From the NCBI GenBank assembly GCA_016191115.1, contig JACPPG010000011.1, forward strand, positions 54,825 to 118,824: 64,000 bases of DNA. The letters are read 5' to 3'. This document shows positions 25,356 through 36,425 of the stretch, in pieces. The DNA comes from Planctomycetia bacterium. Lineage in GTDB: Bacteria; Planctomycetota; Planctomycetia; Pirellulales; JACPPG01. Both the position numbers and the translations under genes were made by a program. The notes below the pieces were generated by a model. The model did not search any database and was not told the DNA's origin. It was given only the letters and a program-made list of their open reading frames with translations. Numbering within the stretch: position 1 is the stretch's first letter; each line of letters opens with the position of its first letter.

Positions 25356-25390
25356 TTGACGAGCGACGGTTATATCCGTTCAGATACAAC
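25356..25390 (+). promoter_or_regulatory. modA promoter region with a ModE-like operator
   Basis: A TTGACG -35-like box (25356-25361) is followed by the dyad GTTATAT-N8-ATACAAC at 25369-25390. The half-sites are nearly complementary, and the arrangement closely resembles the ModE operator of enteric mod operons (GTTATAT-N8-ACATAAC, from general knowledge). It lies about 115 bp before the modA start. Position over the expected -10 suggests repression. Confidence 0.55.
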
Positions 25391-25505
25391 GGTTCCAGGG
25401 CTTGTGGATAGAGGCACGGGCTGACCCGCCAGGTGACTTCGATCGAGGTTCGCAGCAGCCCCGCCACAAAGCGCGGAAACGTTATGCCATAGGGTCGCCA
25501 AGGTC

Positions 25506-26363
25506 ATGCACCAACTGAAACCGTCGCCCACGGCGGCCGCGCGGACCGTGCCTCGCTTGTCGCTCCTGGCGACGTTTGTGTTAATCCTCGCGACGGCCGG
25601 CGCCGGCTGTCGTCGCGACGCGCGGTCCGACTCTGCAAGGTGCGAGCCGCCGCGGCGTACGGTCCGTGCCGCGGCCGCATCCGACTTGCAGTTCGTGCTC
25701 CCCGAAGTTCTGGCGCATTTCGAGCAGAAGCATCCCGATATCGCCGTCGAGGTGACGTTCGGCTCGAGCGGAAACTTCTACGCCCAACTTGCCAACAAGG
25801 CGCCGTTTGACGTGTTTCTCTCGGCGGATGCCGCATATCCGAGCCAACTGGTTGAGTCGGGCCTGGCAATGAAGGGTTCGCAATTCGTGTACGCCGAAGG
25901 GCGAATTGTTATTTGGGTGTCGCAGTCGTCGCCGCTCGATCTCGAAGCGCTCGGCATCAAGGCTCTGATCGACCCCTCGGTCAAAGAGATCGCCATTGCC
26001 AACCCGAGGCACGCCCCTTACGGCCGCATCGCCGAAGCGGCGATGAAGAATCTGGGCGTGTACGACGAAGTGAAGGAGCGGCTGGTCTTGGGAGATAACG
26101 TCGCGCAGGCGGCGCAATTCATCGCGTCGGGGGCCGCCGATGCTGGCATCATTGCGCTCTCGCTGGCGATGGCGCCGACGATGCGGGCCAAAGGCAAGCA
26201 CTGGCTGATCCCGCGCGATTCCTACCCGAAGCTGGAGCAATCCGGCGTCGTCCTGAGCTGGGCGGCGGATGGGCAAGCGGCCGAGGACCTGTGTGCCTTC
26301 CTGCGGGGAAACGAGGCGCAAACGATCCTGCGGGAGTTCGGCTTTCATTCGGCCGGAGAGTGA
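25506..26363 (+). CDS. modA: Molybdate ABC transporter, substrate-binding protein ModA
   Basis: This 285-residue exported binding protein captures molybdate or tungstate for ModBC. After a signal sequence with a cysteine (TAGAGCRRD) that may be lipidated although the lipobox is weak, the mature part opens with VRAAAASDLQFVLPEVL. It then has VTFGSSGNFYAQLANKAPFD, the classic SG[S/N] oxyanion loops, and IANPRHAPYGRIAEAAMK. The C-terminal ADAGIIALSLAMAP loop is also typical. It is the first gene of modABC, four bases before the modB TTG, and is preceded by a ModE-like dyad. Confidence 0.92.
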   Translation: MHQLKPSPTAAARTVPRLSLLATFVLILATAGAGCRRDARSDSARCEPPRRTVRAAAASDLQFVLPEVLAHFEQKHPDIAVEVTFGSSGNFYAQLANKAPFDVFLSADAAYPSQLVESGLAMKGSQFVYAEGRIVIWVSQSSPLDLEALGIKALIDPSVKEIAIANPRHAPYGRIAEAAMKNLGVYDEVKERLVLGDNVAQAAQFIASGAADAGIIALSLAMAPTMRAKGKHWLIPRDSYPKLEQSGVVLSWAADGQAAEDLCAFLRGNEAQTILREFGFHSAGE

Positions 26364-26366
26364 GCA

Positions 26367-27029
26367 TTGGACACCACGGCCATCTGGCTGACGGTCCGCC
26401 TGGCGACGTGGACGACCGTAATCCTGCTCTTTCTCGGGCTTCCCCTGGCCTATTGGCTGGCGACGACGCGGCGATGGTGGCGGTTCGCGATCGACGCCGC
26501 CGTGGCGCTGCCGCTGCTTCTGCCGCCGACCGTATTGGGTTTTTATCTGCTCGTGGGCCTCGGACCGAATAGCGCGCCGGGTCGCTTTTATGAAGCGCTC
26601 GTCGGACGGGCGCTTCCTTTTTCATTCGCCGGCATCCTCCTGGCATCGGTCCTTTACAACCTGCCGTTCGCCGTGCGGCCCTTCGCCGCGGCGTTTGCCG
26701 CCGTCGAACGCCGGCTGGTCGAGGCGTCGTGGTGCCTGGGCGTGTCGCGCGCAGCGACGTTCTTCCGCGTCGTCGTGCCCTTGGCCTGGCCCGGGATTCT
26801 CAGCGGCATGGTGCTGGCCTTCGCGCATACGGTCGGCGAGTTCGGCGTCGTGCTGATGGTCGGCGGCAACATTCCCGGCGTGACCCGCACGATTTCCATC
26901 GCCATCTACGACGACGTGCAGGCCCTCAATTACGAGCGCGCGGCCCATAGCGCCTTGCTGCTTTTGGTATTCGCTTTTACCACGCTTTGCGTTGCCTATG
27001 CCCTGGAGCGCAGGTCGGTCCGGATATGA
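26367..27029 (+). CDS. modB: Molybdate ABC transporter, permease ModB
   Basis: This 220-residue inner-membrane permease has five to six hydrophobic segments. The EAA loop that docks onto ModC reads LVEASWCLGVSRAATFFRVV, and further signatures are LPLLLPPTVLGFYLLVGLG and AHTVGEFGVVLMVGGNIPG, the last diagnostic for molybdate permeases. The start is a TTG at 26367 with GGAGAG upstream, immediately after the modA stop. Its own stop overlaps the modC ATG (ATGA), so the operon is translationally coupled. Confidence 0.93.
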   Translation: MDTTAIWLTVRLATWTTVILLFLGLPLAYWLATTRRWWRFAIDAAVALPLLLPPTVLGFYLLVGLGPNSAPGRFYEALVGRALPFSFAGILLASVLYNLPFAVRPFAAAFAAVERRLVEASWCLGVSRAATFFRVVVPLAWPGILSGMVLAFAHTVGEFGVVLMVGGNIPGVTRTISIAIYDDVQALNYERAAHSALLLLVFAFTTLCVAYALERRSVRI

Positions 27030-28114
27030 GCGCCGAGCTTGTCGCGGATTTCGAGAAGCGATTCGCCAGCAGCGCGACGATCCGTGCCGCGCTGCGCTGC
27101 CCGATCGAGCGGGCGGGCGTGACGGTGCTCTTCGGACCGTCGGGTGGAGGCAAAACGACCGTCCTGCGATGCCTGGCCGGTCTCGAGCGACCCGACAGCG
27201 GGCGGATCACTTTCGGCGACGACATGTGGTACGACGCCGCCCAGGGAGTGAGCGTCCCGCCGCAGCAGCGCGGCGTGGGACTTCTCTTTCAGGAGTACGC
27301 CCTGTTTCCCCACCTCACCGTGGCGGGCAACGTCGGCTATGGCATGGACCATCGACATGCGCAGAATGCCAAAGAGCAGGTGCGTGAGATCCTGGCGCGC
27401 ATGCGGATCGAGCAACTCGCGGATCGGTATCCGCGGCACCTTTCGGGCGGCCAGCAGCAGCGTGTGGCGCTCGCCCGCACGCTGGCCTGTCGGCCGCGGC
27501 TGGTGCTGCTCGACGAGCCCCTGTCGGCGCTCGACGCGCAAGTTCGCGAGCAGCTTCGCGGCGAGCTGCGCAAGCTGCTTTTCGAGCTGGCGCAACCTGC
27601 TATCGTCGTCACGCACGACCGGACGGAGGCCCTGGCATTGGGGGACGCCGTCGTCGTGATGATCGACGGCCGAACGATCCAGGCCGGGGCCGTCCACGAC
27701 GTATTCAGCCATCCCCGCGACCCGTCCGTGGCGCGCGTCGTGGGTATCGAGACGGTCGTCCCCGGCGCCATCCTGGAAGTCGCCGACGGGCTGGCGACCG
27801 TTCAGGTCGGGACGGCCCAGTTGATGGCCATGTCACCCGCTCATCCCGTGCGCAACGTGGTCGTGTGCATTCGCGGCGAGGACGTGATTCTGGAGCGCGA
27901 GCAAGTCGGGCAAACAAGCGCCCGCAACCGGCTGCCGGCACGGATTGTCAGCCGGACCGCCGAGGGGCCGATGGTCCGCATCGGCCTGGAGTGCGGCTTT
28001 GCACTGACGGCTCTTGTTACCCGTCCGGCCTGCGATGAATTGAACCTGCGGATCGGCGAAACGATCACGGTCCTCATCAAAGCGCCGGCCGTTCACCTGG
28101 TTCCGCACGACTGA
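27026..28114 (+). CDS. modC: Molybdate ABC transporter, ATP-binding protein ModC
   Basis: This 362-residue ABC ATPase has Walker A FGPSGGGKTT (about residues 35-44), the Q-loop region LLFQEYALFPHL, signature LSGGQQQRVALA and Walker B RLVLLDEPLSALD, with the H-loop in VVTHDR. After residue 240 a C-terminal regulatory part includes a Mop/TOBE-like domain (RNRLPARIVSRTAEGPMVRI) that can bind molybdate. The ATG overlaps the modB stop by four bases. It ends 31 bp from the convergent GGDEF gene. Confidence 0.92.
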   Translation: MSAELVADFEKRFASSATIRAALRCPIERAGVTVLFGPSGGGKTTVLRCLAGLERPDSGRITFGDDMWYDAAQGVSVPPQQRGVGLLFQEYALFPHLTVAGNVGYGMDHRHAQNAKEQVREILARMRIEQLADRYPRHLSGGQQQRVALARTLACRPRLVLLDEPLSALDAQVREQLRGELRKLLFELAQPAIVVTHDRTEALALGDAVVVMIDGRTIQAGAVHDVFSHPRDPSVARVVGIETVVPGAILEVADGLATVQVGTAQLMAMSPAHPVRNVVVCIRGEDVILEREQVGQTSARNRLPARIVSRTAEGPMVRIGLECGFALTALVTRPACDELNLRIGETITVLIKAPAVHLVPHD

Positions 28115-28145
28115 GCGCCGGTGGCGCCCAAAGGTGCTCCGCCGA

Positions 28146-29078
28146 CTAGCTGATCGCCACCGGGGCATCCGGCTCGGCGTCGATCTCGCACGGCGTCTCT
28201 TCGGCCGAGGGCTGCCACGGCTCGATACTGAGCCCCGTGTTGCAAAAGACCCGGTTCCGCCCGGCCGCCTTCGCCGCGTAGAGCGCGGCATCGGCCCGGG
28301 CCAGCAGGCTCTGGGCGGTATCCTGCGTGTTGGCGGCCGCCACGCCTCCGCTGATCGTGACCACGCTCGCTTGCGACGTTCCCAGGCGAATCTTTTCGGC
28401 GAACGTCGAGGCGTCTTCCAGTTCGCTCTGCGGCATGACCACCACGAACTCCTCGCCGCCGTAGCGGGCCACGAGATCCGTCTCGCGCGTGTGCTCGTCC
28501 AGCAAGAGGGCCACCGACTCCAGCACGCTGTCGCCGAACAGGTGGCCTTGGTCGTCGTTCACCTTCTTGAAGTTGTCGATGTCGAAGATCGCCAGGGCAA
28601 AGGGCTCCGCGTGTCGCGCCAACAACGAGAACGAGGCCTCGAGCATCTCGTCGAGCGCCTTGCGATTGCTGACGCCGGTCAAGGGATCGGTGCGCGTCTC
28701 GGTAAAGGTCAGCAGGTGGTTGGTTTGCTGGCGCAATTCCTCGTAGGCGTGCGAAATCTGCTCGGCCAGCTCCAACGTCGGCTTGAGCATGTTCTCCGCT
28801 TCCTGAAACACGTCGCGCCAGACGGCGTCCTGCTCCTTGCCGCTGATGGCCGACACGCGGTCCTTGAATTTGGCGATGCTCGGCTCGTGCGTGGCCAGAT
28901 TCCTGCGAATCCGTTCGGCGATCTCCTCAAGCTGCGAGGCCACGGCCTTGGCGCGCTTCAACTCGCGGCGCGCGCGATCCGCGTGAATCTCGACGTTGCC
29001 AGTCGTTCGTCGGCCGACCATGTAGCCGATCGTTGCCACTACCGCCAACGCGACAACCGTGGGGAGATACATGGACAT
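28146..29078 (-). CDS. Membrane-anchored diguanylate cyclase
   Basis: This 310-residue enzyme makes cyclic di-GMP from two GTP. One N-terminal membrane helix (PTVVALAVVATIGYMVG) is followed by a helical, coiled-coil-like signalling stretch (residues 30-130). The GGDEF domain has DPLTGVSNRKALDE, FDIDNFKKVND and the active-site loop ARYGGEEF. Five residues before it is RETD, an RxxD inhibitory I-site, so product feedback is expected. All catalytic residues are present, in contrast to the degenerate GGDEF at 34.6-36 kb. The ATG at 29078 opens with the membrane helix; an ATG two codons later is also possible. Confidence 0.88.
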   Translation of the reverse strand: MSMYLPTVVALAVVATIGYMVGRRTTGNVEIHADRARRELKRAKAVASQLEEIAERIRRNLATHEPSIAKFKDRVSAISGKEQDAVWRDVFQEAENMLKPTLELAEQISHAYEELRQQTNHLLTFTETRTDPLTGVSNRKALDEMLEASFSLLARHAEPFALAIFDIDNFKKVNDDQGHLFGDSVLESVALLLDEHTRETDLVARYGGEEFVVVMPQSELEDASTFAEKIRLGTSQASVVTISGGVAAANTQDTAQSLLARADAALYAAKAAGRNRVFCNTGLSIEPWQPSAEETPCEIDAEPDAPVAIS

Positions 29079-29523
29079 CGATTCCAAGACGGTTCCGTGC
29101 AGGATTTTACGCACGCCCTGTGGGGGTTTTGCAACCAAATCTCTATGTCGAACATTGGAATTATAGGTCAGCATTGGCGGGCAATTACCGCGAAAATCAC
29201 CCCGCCGATGCGGCGCCAGCGACGCGCGCTAAGGGCGCGGGGCACCTGTGCGCGTGTTGCGGATTGCCCCGATTTTTCCAGGCCGGAATCCACGTTCCTC
29301 CGCGGGCTTCCGCTGCTGTGCACGCACGCGAGTCTCGTGGTACGCTCTGGGTGCTTTTCAGGGGCTCCGGATCTCGGCCAAGTCGTTCGCTGGCGAACCA
29401 TTGCCGGTGTAGATGCGTTACAGAGGATATCGGCGGAGCGGCGCCCCTTGCCTGCCGGCCCCCACTAACCGCGCGTCGACACGCGCATCTTTCGTCCTTA
29501 GGATCGACCGAAAAATAACTTCT
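29079..29523. other. 445-bp intergenic region without a recognised gene
   Basis: Lies upstream of the diguanylate cyclase and ends at the target duplication of MITE copy 3. No conserved ORF; no clear promoter beyond short AT-rich stretches (ATTATAGGTCAGC near 29159). Confidence 0.4.
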
Positions 29524-29532
29524 CCTCAATAC

Positions 29533-29690
29533 CCAGGCACATTCTGTTTTTCAAAATGGCGAGGCGGGAAAATGGGACTGGCTCCGAGCATAAACAGCGC
29601 AAGCCCTTTCAGACCAACGTTGCGTCTCGGTGCCTGTCCCACTTTCCCGCCAGTGCGCCGCCGGCAAGCTTGAATCTGTGAACGGCCCTG
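29533..29690 (+). mobile_element. MITE-like element, family A, copy 3
   Basis: A full-length copy with left region ATTCTGTTTTTCAAAATGG, the long hairpin and the tail ending GTGAACGGCCCTG. It is flanked by the exact 9-bp direct repeat CCTCAATAC at 29524-29532 and 29691-29699. Base for base it is nearly identical to copies 1 and 4, indicating recent movement. Confidence 0.8.
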
Positions 29691-29699
29691 CCTCAATAC

Positions 29700-29738
29700 A
29701 CTCGCCCCTTGCGGGAGAAAGCACCCGTGAGGGGGTCA
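29700..29738. repeat. Dispersed palindromic repeat, diverged
   Basis: CTCGCCCCTTGCGGGAGA followed by a CGTGAGGGGG end. It is related in layout to the repeat at 7246-7282 inside the fliO-fliP junction, and sits just upstream of the M16 peptidase gene. Confidence 0.45.
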
Positions 29739-29810
29739 GAGAATCAGGAAGTTGTTTTTCGGTCGATCCTTATTCCATATTCCATCAGACGATTTTCCCC
29801 GGAGGTTATC

Positions 29811-32750
<2,940 letters not shown>

Positions 32751-32778
32751 CAATGAGCCAGACGAGCGTTGCCGATCG

Positions 32779-32895
32779 CTTGCGAAGCCCACGGGTGGCA
32801 ACCCCTGGGATGGAGTTCTCGACGGTACCGGCGGCGCGGATCGGCTGTGCGTTGCGGCTTCAGACCCACGGGTTGCCACCCGTGGGCTTCGCAAG
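32779..32895. repeat. Perfect 26-bp inverted repeat (REPIN-like)
   Basis: The arm at 32779-32804 (starting CTTGCGAAGCCCACGGG) is the exact reverse complement of 32870-32895. The inner part of each arm is itself palindromic (CCCACGGGTTGCCACCCGTG on the right side). The 65-bp loop is GC-rich. It lies between the M16 gene and the AAA+ gene and has no coding function. Confidence 0.75.
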
Positions 32896-32914
32896 CGTGG
32901 CGTCGAAATCGCGA

Positions 32915-32938
32915 GAAGGCGGGCAGGATGTCCGCCCC
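32915..32938. repeat. Short dispersed hairpin, copy 1
   Basis: GAAGGCGGGCAGGATG followed by TCCGCCCC forms a small stem-loop. A second copy with one base changed is at 45580-45604. Confidence 0.55.
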
Positions 32939-33074
32939 TCGAGAGCCACGGCATAGCGTGGCGTTACCGCCGCGCCATCCGGCACAGCGTGCCGCCGCGA
33001 TCGCTCTTTTCCTTGTCCTAAACTTGTGGCGCGTCCATGGGCGTGGGCATGAGACCAACGGCGGAGAGAATCCG

Positions 33075-34418
33075 ATGAGCACTTCCGAGCTCGTTAGCCA
33101 GGGCAGCCTGTTGGCGGCCGTTTTGTCGGACGAAGGGTTCTTTCCCTCCGAGCCGCACTCGATGGAAGAGGCCGGCCTGGCCGTGTCCCTGGTCGAATCG
33201 CTGGTCGTGAAGCACCTGGCGGTGCGGGGCACCGTCAGCGGCCGGGGCCTGGCGGAACTGGTGTGCCTGCCCTTTGGCATCATGGAACCGCTCTTTGGAA
33301 ACCTGCGGACGCGGCAGATCATCGTGCACACGGGCGCCGCACCGTTCAACGACTATTTCTACGCGCTCACCGAGCAGGGACGCGACCGCGCGCAGGCCGC
33401 CTTGGAGGCGTGCGCCTATACCGGCGCCGCGCCGGTGCCCTTGTCCGAGTACGTCCTGTCGGTCGAGGCACAGACGATCCGCGCCGAGGCGCCGCAGCGC
33501 TCCCGGCTGGAAAAGGCCTTCGGCGACATCTCCATCGACCCGCAGCTTTTCGACAGCCTTGGCCCGGCCGTTAACTCGGGGGCCGGCTTGTTCCTGTACG
33601 GCGCGCCGGGGAACGGCAAATCGACGCTCGCCCGACGCGTCACCATTTGCTTCGGCCAACAAATCTGGCTTCCGCAAGCGCTGATCGAGGACGGCCAGAT
33701 CATCAAGCTCTACGACGCGGTGTATCACGAAGTGGTGGAGAGTCGCGAATCGAGCATCGTCAAGGCGGCGGCCCACGACCGGCGATGGATGAAAGTGCGC
33801 CGGCCCACGGTCGTCGTCGGCGGCGAGCTGACGATGGACGGCCTGGAAATCCGCCACGATCCGCGCAGCAACACGAGCGAAGCGCCGCTGCAACTGAAGA
33901 GCAATTGCGGCTGCCTGTTGATCGACGACTTCGGGCGGCAGCGGATCGAGCCGGCGGAGCTGCTGAACCGGTGGATCATCCCGCTGGAAAACCGGCAGGA
34001 TTTCCTCACGCTGGCCACGGGAAAGAAGATCAAGGTGCCTTTCGAGCAGTTGATCATTTTCTCGACGAACCTCGAGCCTTCGGACCTGGTCGACGAGGCC
34101 TTTCTCCGCCGCATCCCCTACAAAATCCACGTCAACGACCCCACCGAGGAAGAGTTTCAGCACCTGTTCGAGCTGTATGCCGCGACGATGGGCTGCGAGT
34201 ACCGCGCCGACGTCGTCGAGCATCTGTTGCGGACGCACTATCGGACCCACGGGCTGCCGCTGCGGCGGTGCCACCCGCGCGACCTCTTGAGCCAGGTGCG
34301 CAACTACTGCGTGTACAATGCCCTGCCGGTGGAGATGCGGCCTGAATACTTCGACCGGGTGGTGAAGAGCTACTTCACGGCCGTGCTAGGGGGGAAGTCA
34401 GGACCTGACGGCAAATGA
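33075..34418 (+). CDS. AAA+ ATPase with an N-terminal winged-helix-like region
   Basis: This 447-residue soluble protein has Walker A GAPGNGKST (residues 176-184) and Walker B GCLLIDDFG (around 279-287), followed by sensor-1 IIFSTNLEPSDL and the arginine-rich FLRRIPYKIHV. The first 150 residues look like winged-helix or helical recognition sequence (SGRGLAELVCLPFGIMEPLF, YFYALTEQGRDRAQAALEAC). I do not know its substrate; it resembles planctomycete MoxR/chaperone-like ATPases. The ATG at 33075 has GGAGAG upstream. It is convergent with the receiver-GGDEF-CBS gene next door, part of the signalling section. Confidence 0.75.
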   Translation: MSTSELVSQGSLLAAVLSDEGFFPSEPHSMEEAGLAVSLVESLVVKHLAVRGTVSGRGLAELVCLPFGIMEPLFGNLRTRQIIVHTGAAPFNDYFYALTEQGRDRAQAALEACAYTGAAPVPLSEYVLSVEAQTIRAEAPQRSRLEKAFGDISIDPQLFDSLGPAVNSGAGLFLYGAPGNGKSTLARRVTICFGQQIWLPQALIEDGQIIKLYDAVYHEVVESRESSIVKAAAHDRRWMKVRRPTVVVGGELTMDGLEIRHDPRSNTSEAPLQLKSNCGCLLIDDFGRQRIEPAELLNRWIIPLENRQDFLTLATGKKIKVPFEQLIIFSTNLEPSDLVDEAFLRRIPYKIHVNDPTEEEFQHLFELYAATMGCEYRADVVEHLLRTHYRTHGLPLRRCHPRDLLSQVRNYCVYNALPVEMRPEYFDRVVKSYFTAVLGGKSGPDGK

Positions 34419-34566
34419 CGAATGGCGAAGCACGAATATCAAAGGAAATCCGAAGCACGAAGGACGAAAATCTGAAGAAGCGGAGAACCAGCTTGGGATT
34501 TCGAGCTTCGTGCTTCTTCTGACATTCGCGTTTCGACAATCGACGTTGAGCCCGCCGCCTGCTGCC

Positions 34567-35973
34567 TTATTCCAGCGTGCAGGCTTCGGGCACGACGAGG
34601 TAGTCGCTCGCGTCCGAGCATTCCGCGGTGGGCGCAAAGCTGGCCGCCGTCAAGGGCTCGGAGAGTGCCGCCAGAGCGTCGCGCGTGACGATCCCAGTCG
34701 GCCGTCCGTCGTCGACGACCACCACCAACGACCGCGCATCGTGCGTGAAAAAGTTCATGAGCTCCGTAAAGCTGGTCTCCTCGTCGAATCGCACCGGGTC
34801 GAAACGAAGCACGTCGCGCACCAGCCGCGCGCTGCGGTCCTGATCGGCGCCGGCCGGGCAATCCTCGATCCCCAACACACCGAGCAGCTTGCCGTCGTCG
34901 TTGACCACCGGGAAAGCCGGCTGAACGGTCCGCCGCAACAAGGCCGCGGCCTGCGTCGCCGGCTGGTCGGGATGCAACGTGATGGTCGTCGGGGTCATCA
35001 CGTCGCGGGCGACCGTTCGCTCGAAGAGCTTTCCCGGCGCGGCAAGGTTGGTCCAGGCGTTCGATTCGTCGTCCAGCACGGAGCGGCGGACCACGTCGTT
35101 GCGGCCGGATCGTTTGGCGGCGTCCAGTGCCTCCTCCGCCCGTTCGATGAGCTTGTCCGCGGTCAAAGCCCCCGCATCGCAGGCCGCGACGCCGAAACTC
35201 GCCGTGAGCGTCTCAGTGGCGTGGGCCAGCGCAAGCTTTGTCGCCGCGAGCGTGCGGCGGAATTGGTCCGCCCACTGAGCGGCCTCGGCCTCCGATCGGT
35301 CCATCAGCAGCACGAAAAAACGGTTGTCGCCGGCAAAGGCCGGCAGGTCTTCGCCGTGGCACGCCGCACGAAGCGATTGGGCCACGCCCGCCAGCGCGCC
35401 GTCGGCCGCCGGTTGACCGTGGGCATAAGTCAGTCGCTTGAAGAAATCCAAATCCAGCGCGACGAGCGCCACGGGCCGCCGGCGCGACTCAGCCCCGAGC
35501 GCCGCCGCCAGCGCGTGCCGCAACGCGGCTTTGTTCGGCAGCGCGAGCGAGGGCTCGCTGCCTGATTGCGTCCGCACGCGCCGCTCGTACTCGAGCATGC
35601 GGGCCGCCGCTCGCAGCCGCGACAAAAGCTCGCCGAAGACGATCGGTTTCGTGAGGAAATCGTCGACGCCCAGCTTCAACGCCTCGGTGATTTCCTGCGG
35701 GGTGGCGGTCTCGTTAACCAATAGCAGGGTGAGCACGTGGGAGCGGGCCTCGCTACCGCAGATGTCCCGGCACAGCTCGCGGCCTCCCTCGGACAGCAAA
35801 TCGGCGTCGAGGATGAGGAAGTCAGGGCGCTCGCTGGGGAGCACGGCCGCGGCTTGCGCCGCGTCGCACGTCGGAACGGCGACGTAGCCCACGAGGTTCA
35901 GAAACTTCGACAACGGAGCCAGCAGCGCCGGGGAGCGAGCGACGAGCAGGACTTTCAGAGGTTTGGCTTTCAT
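34567..35973 (-). CDS. Receiver - degenerate GGDEF - CBS pair protein
   Basis: This 468-residue protein has three parts. The receiver (residues 1-125) carries the acidic pocket, phospho-acceptor Asp in FLILDADLL and Lys in DDFLTKP. The central GGDEF-fold domain (about 150-305) keeps LDLDFFKRL and the ATETLTASFGVAACDAG strand. Its signature loop reads FAGDNRFF instead of GGDEF, so cyclase activity is very unlikely. The C-terminal CBS pair (about 330-450) starts VARDVMTPTTITLHPDQPAT and has VVVVDDGRPTGIVTRDALAA; such pairs bind adenine nucleotides. It is divergent from the FHA-EAL gene. It probably acts as a phospho- and nucleotide-responsive scaffold (inference). Confidence 0.82.
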   Translation of the reverse strand: MKAKPLKVLLVARSPALLAPLSKFLNLVGYVAVPTCDAAQAAAVLPSERPDFLILDADLLSEGGRELCRDICGSEARSHVLTLLLVNETATPQEITEALKLGVDDFLTKPIVFGELLSRLRAAARMLEYERRVRTQSGSEPSLALPNKAALRHALAAALGAESRRRPVALVALDLDFFKRLTYAHGQPAADGALAGVAQSLRAACHGEDLPAFAGDNRFFVLLMDRSEAEAAQWADQFRRTLAATKLALAHATETLTASFGVAACDAGALTADKLIERAEEALDAAKRSGRNDVVRRSVLDDESNAWTNLAAPGKLFERTVARDVMTPTTITLHPDQPATQAAALLRRTVQPAFPVVNDDGKLLGVLGIEDCPAGADQDRSARLVRDVLRFDPVRFDEETSFTELMNFFTHDARSLVVVVDDGRPTGIVTRDALAALSEPLTAASFAPTAECSDASDYLVVPEACTLE

Positions 35974-36425
35974 GGCAGGGCCGCGCGACGAGTGGTGGTT
36001 CGGTTCCGCGGCGCGAACGTTCGCACCGCGACGCGCACGAGCGGTATCGGGAGACACGCGTGCCGCTCCGCGCCTGTGCGCAACTCTATCTCGCCGCTAG
36101 CAATTGCTCGCGCATGGTCGCCCGTCTCCGCGGTGCCGCTCGGTCGCGCCCCGGCCGGCGGCGTGCTGGACGGGCCGGTCGCAACGATGATGCCGGCGTC
36201 CGCGCGGGTCGCTGCCATCCGCGACCCGCTCTCCCCAACCGACGTTGGCGGGCGGCAGGGCGAGCCCGCCCCGCTTGGGCGCAGATGCTAGAGTTGGGAT
36301 GGCAGTTCCGGTCCAAGGAACCCAAGACCAGCCGCGGAGCGGGTCTGGCCGTCGCAGACGATCCACGACACCCGCCGGTGGCGGTAGGGAGCGCGCCGTG
36401 CCAATCACGGCCGGGCGAAATAGCT
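35974..36425. other. 452-bp divergent regulatory region
   Basis: Lies between the receiver-GGDEF-CBS gene and the FHA-EAL/kinase genes, so it must hold both promoters. I could not pick a convincing -35/-10 pair or a dyad. An in-frame extension of the FHA gene through this region has no domain similarity and was not used. Confidence 0.45.

Noticed and set aside
35974..36425. N-terminal extension of the FHA-EAL protein to 36060
   Set aside because: The added residues are Arg/Ala-rich without similarity to any domain; the ATG at 36426 starts just before the FHA domain.
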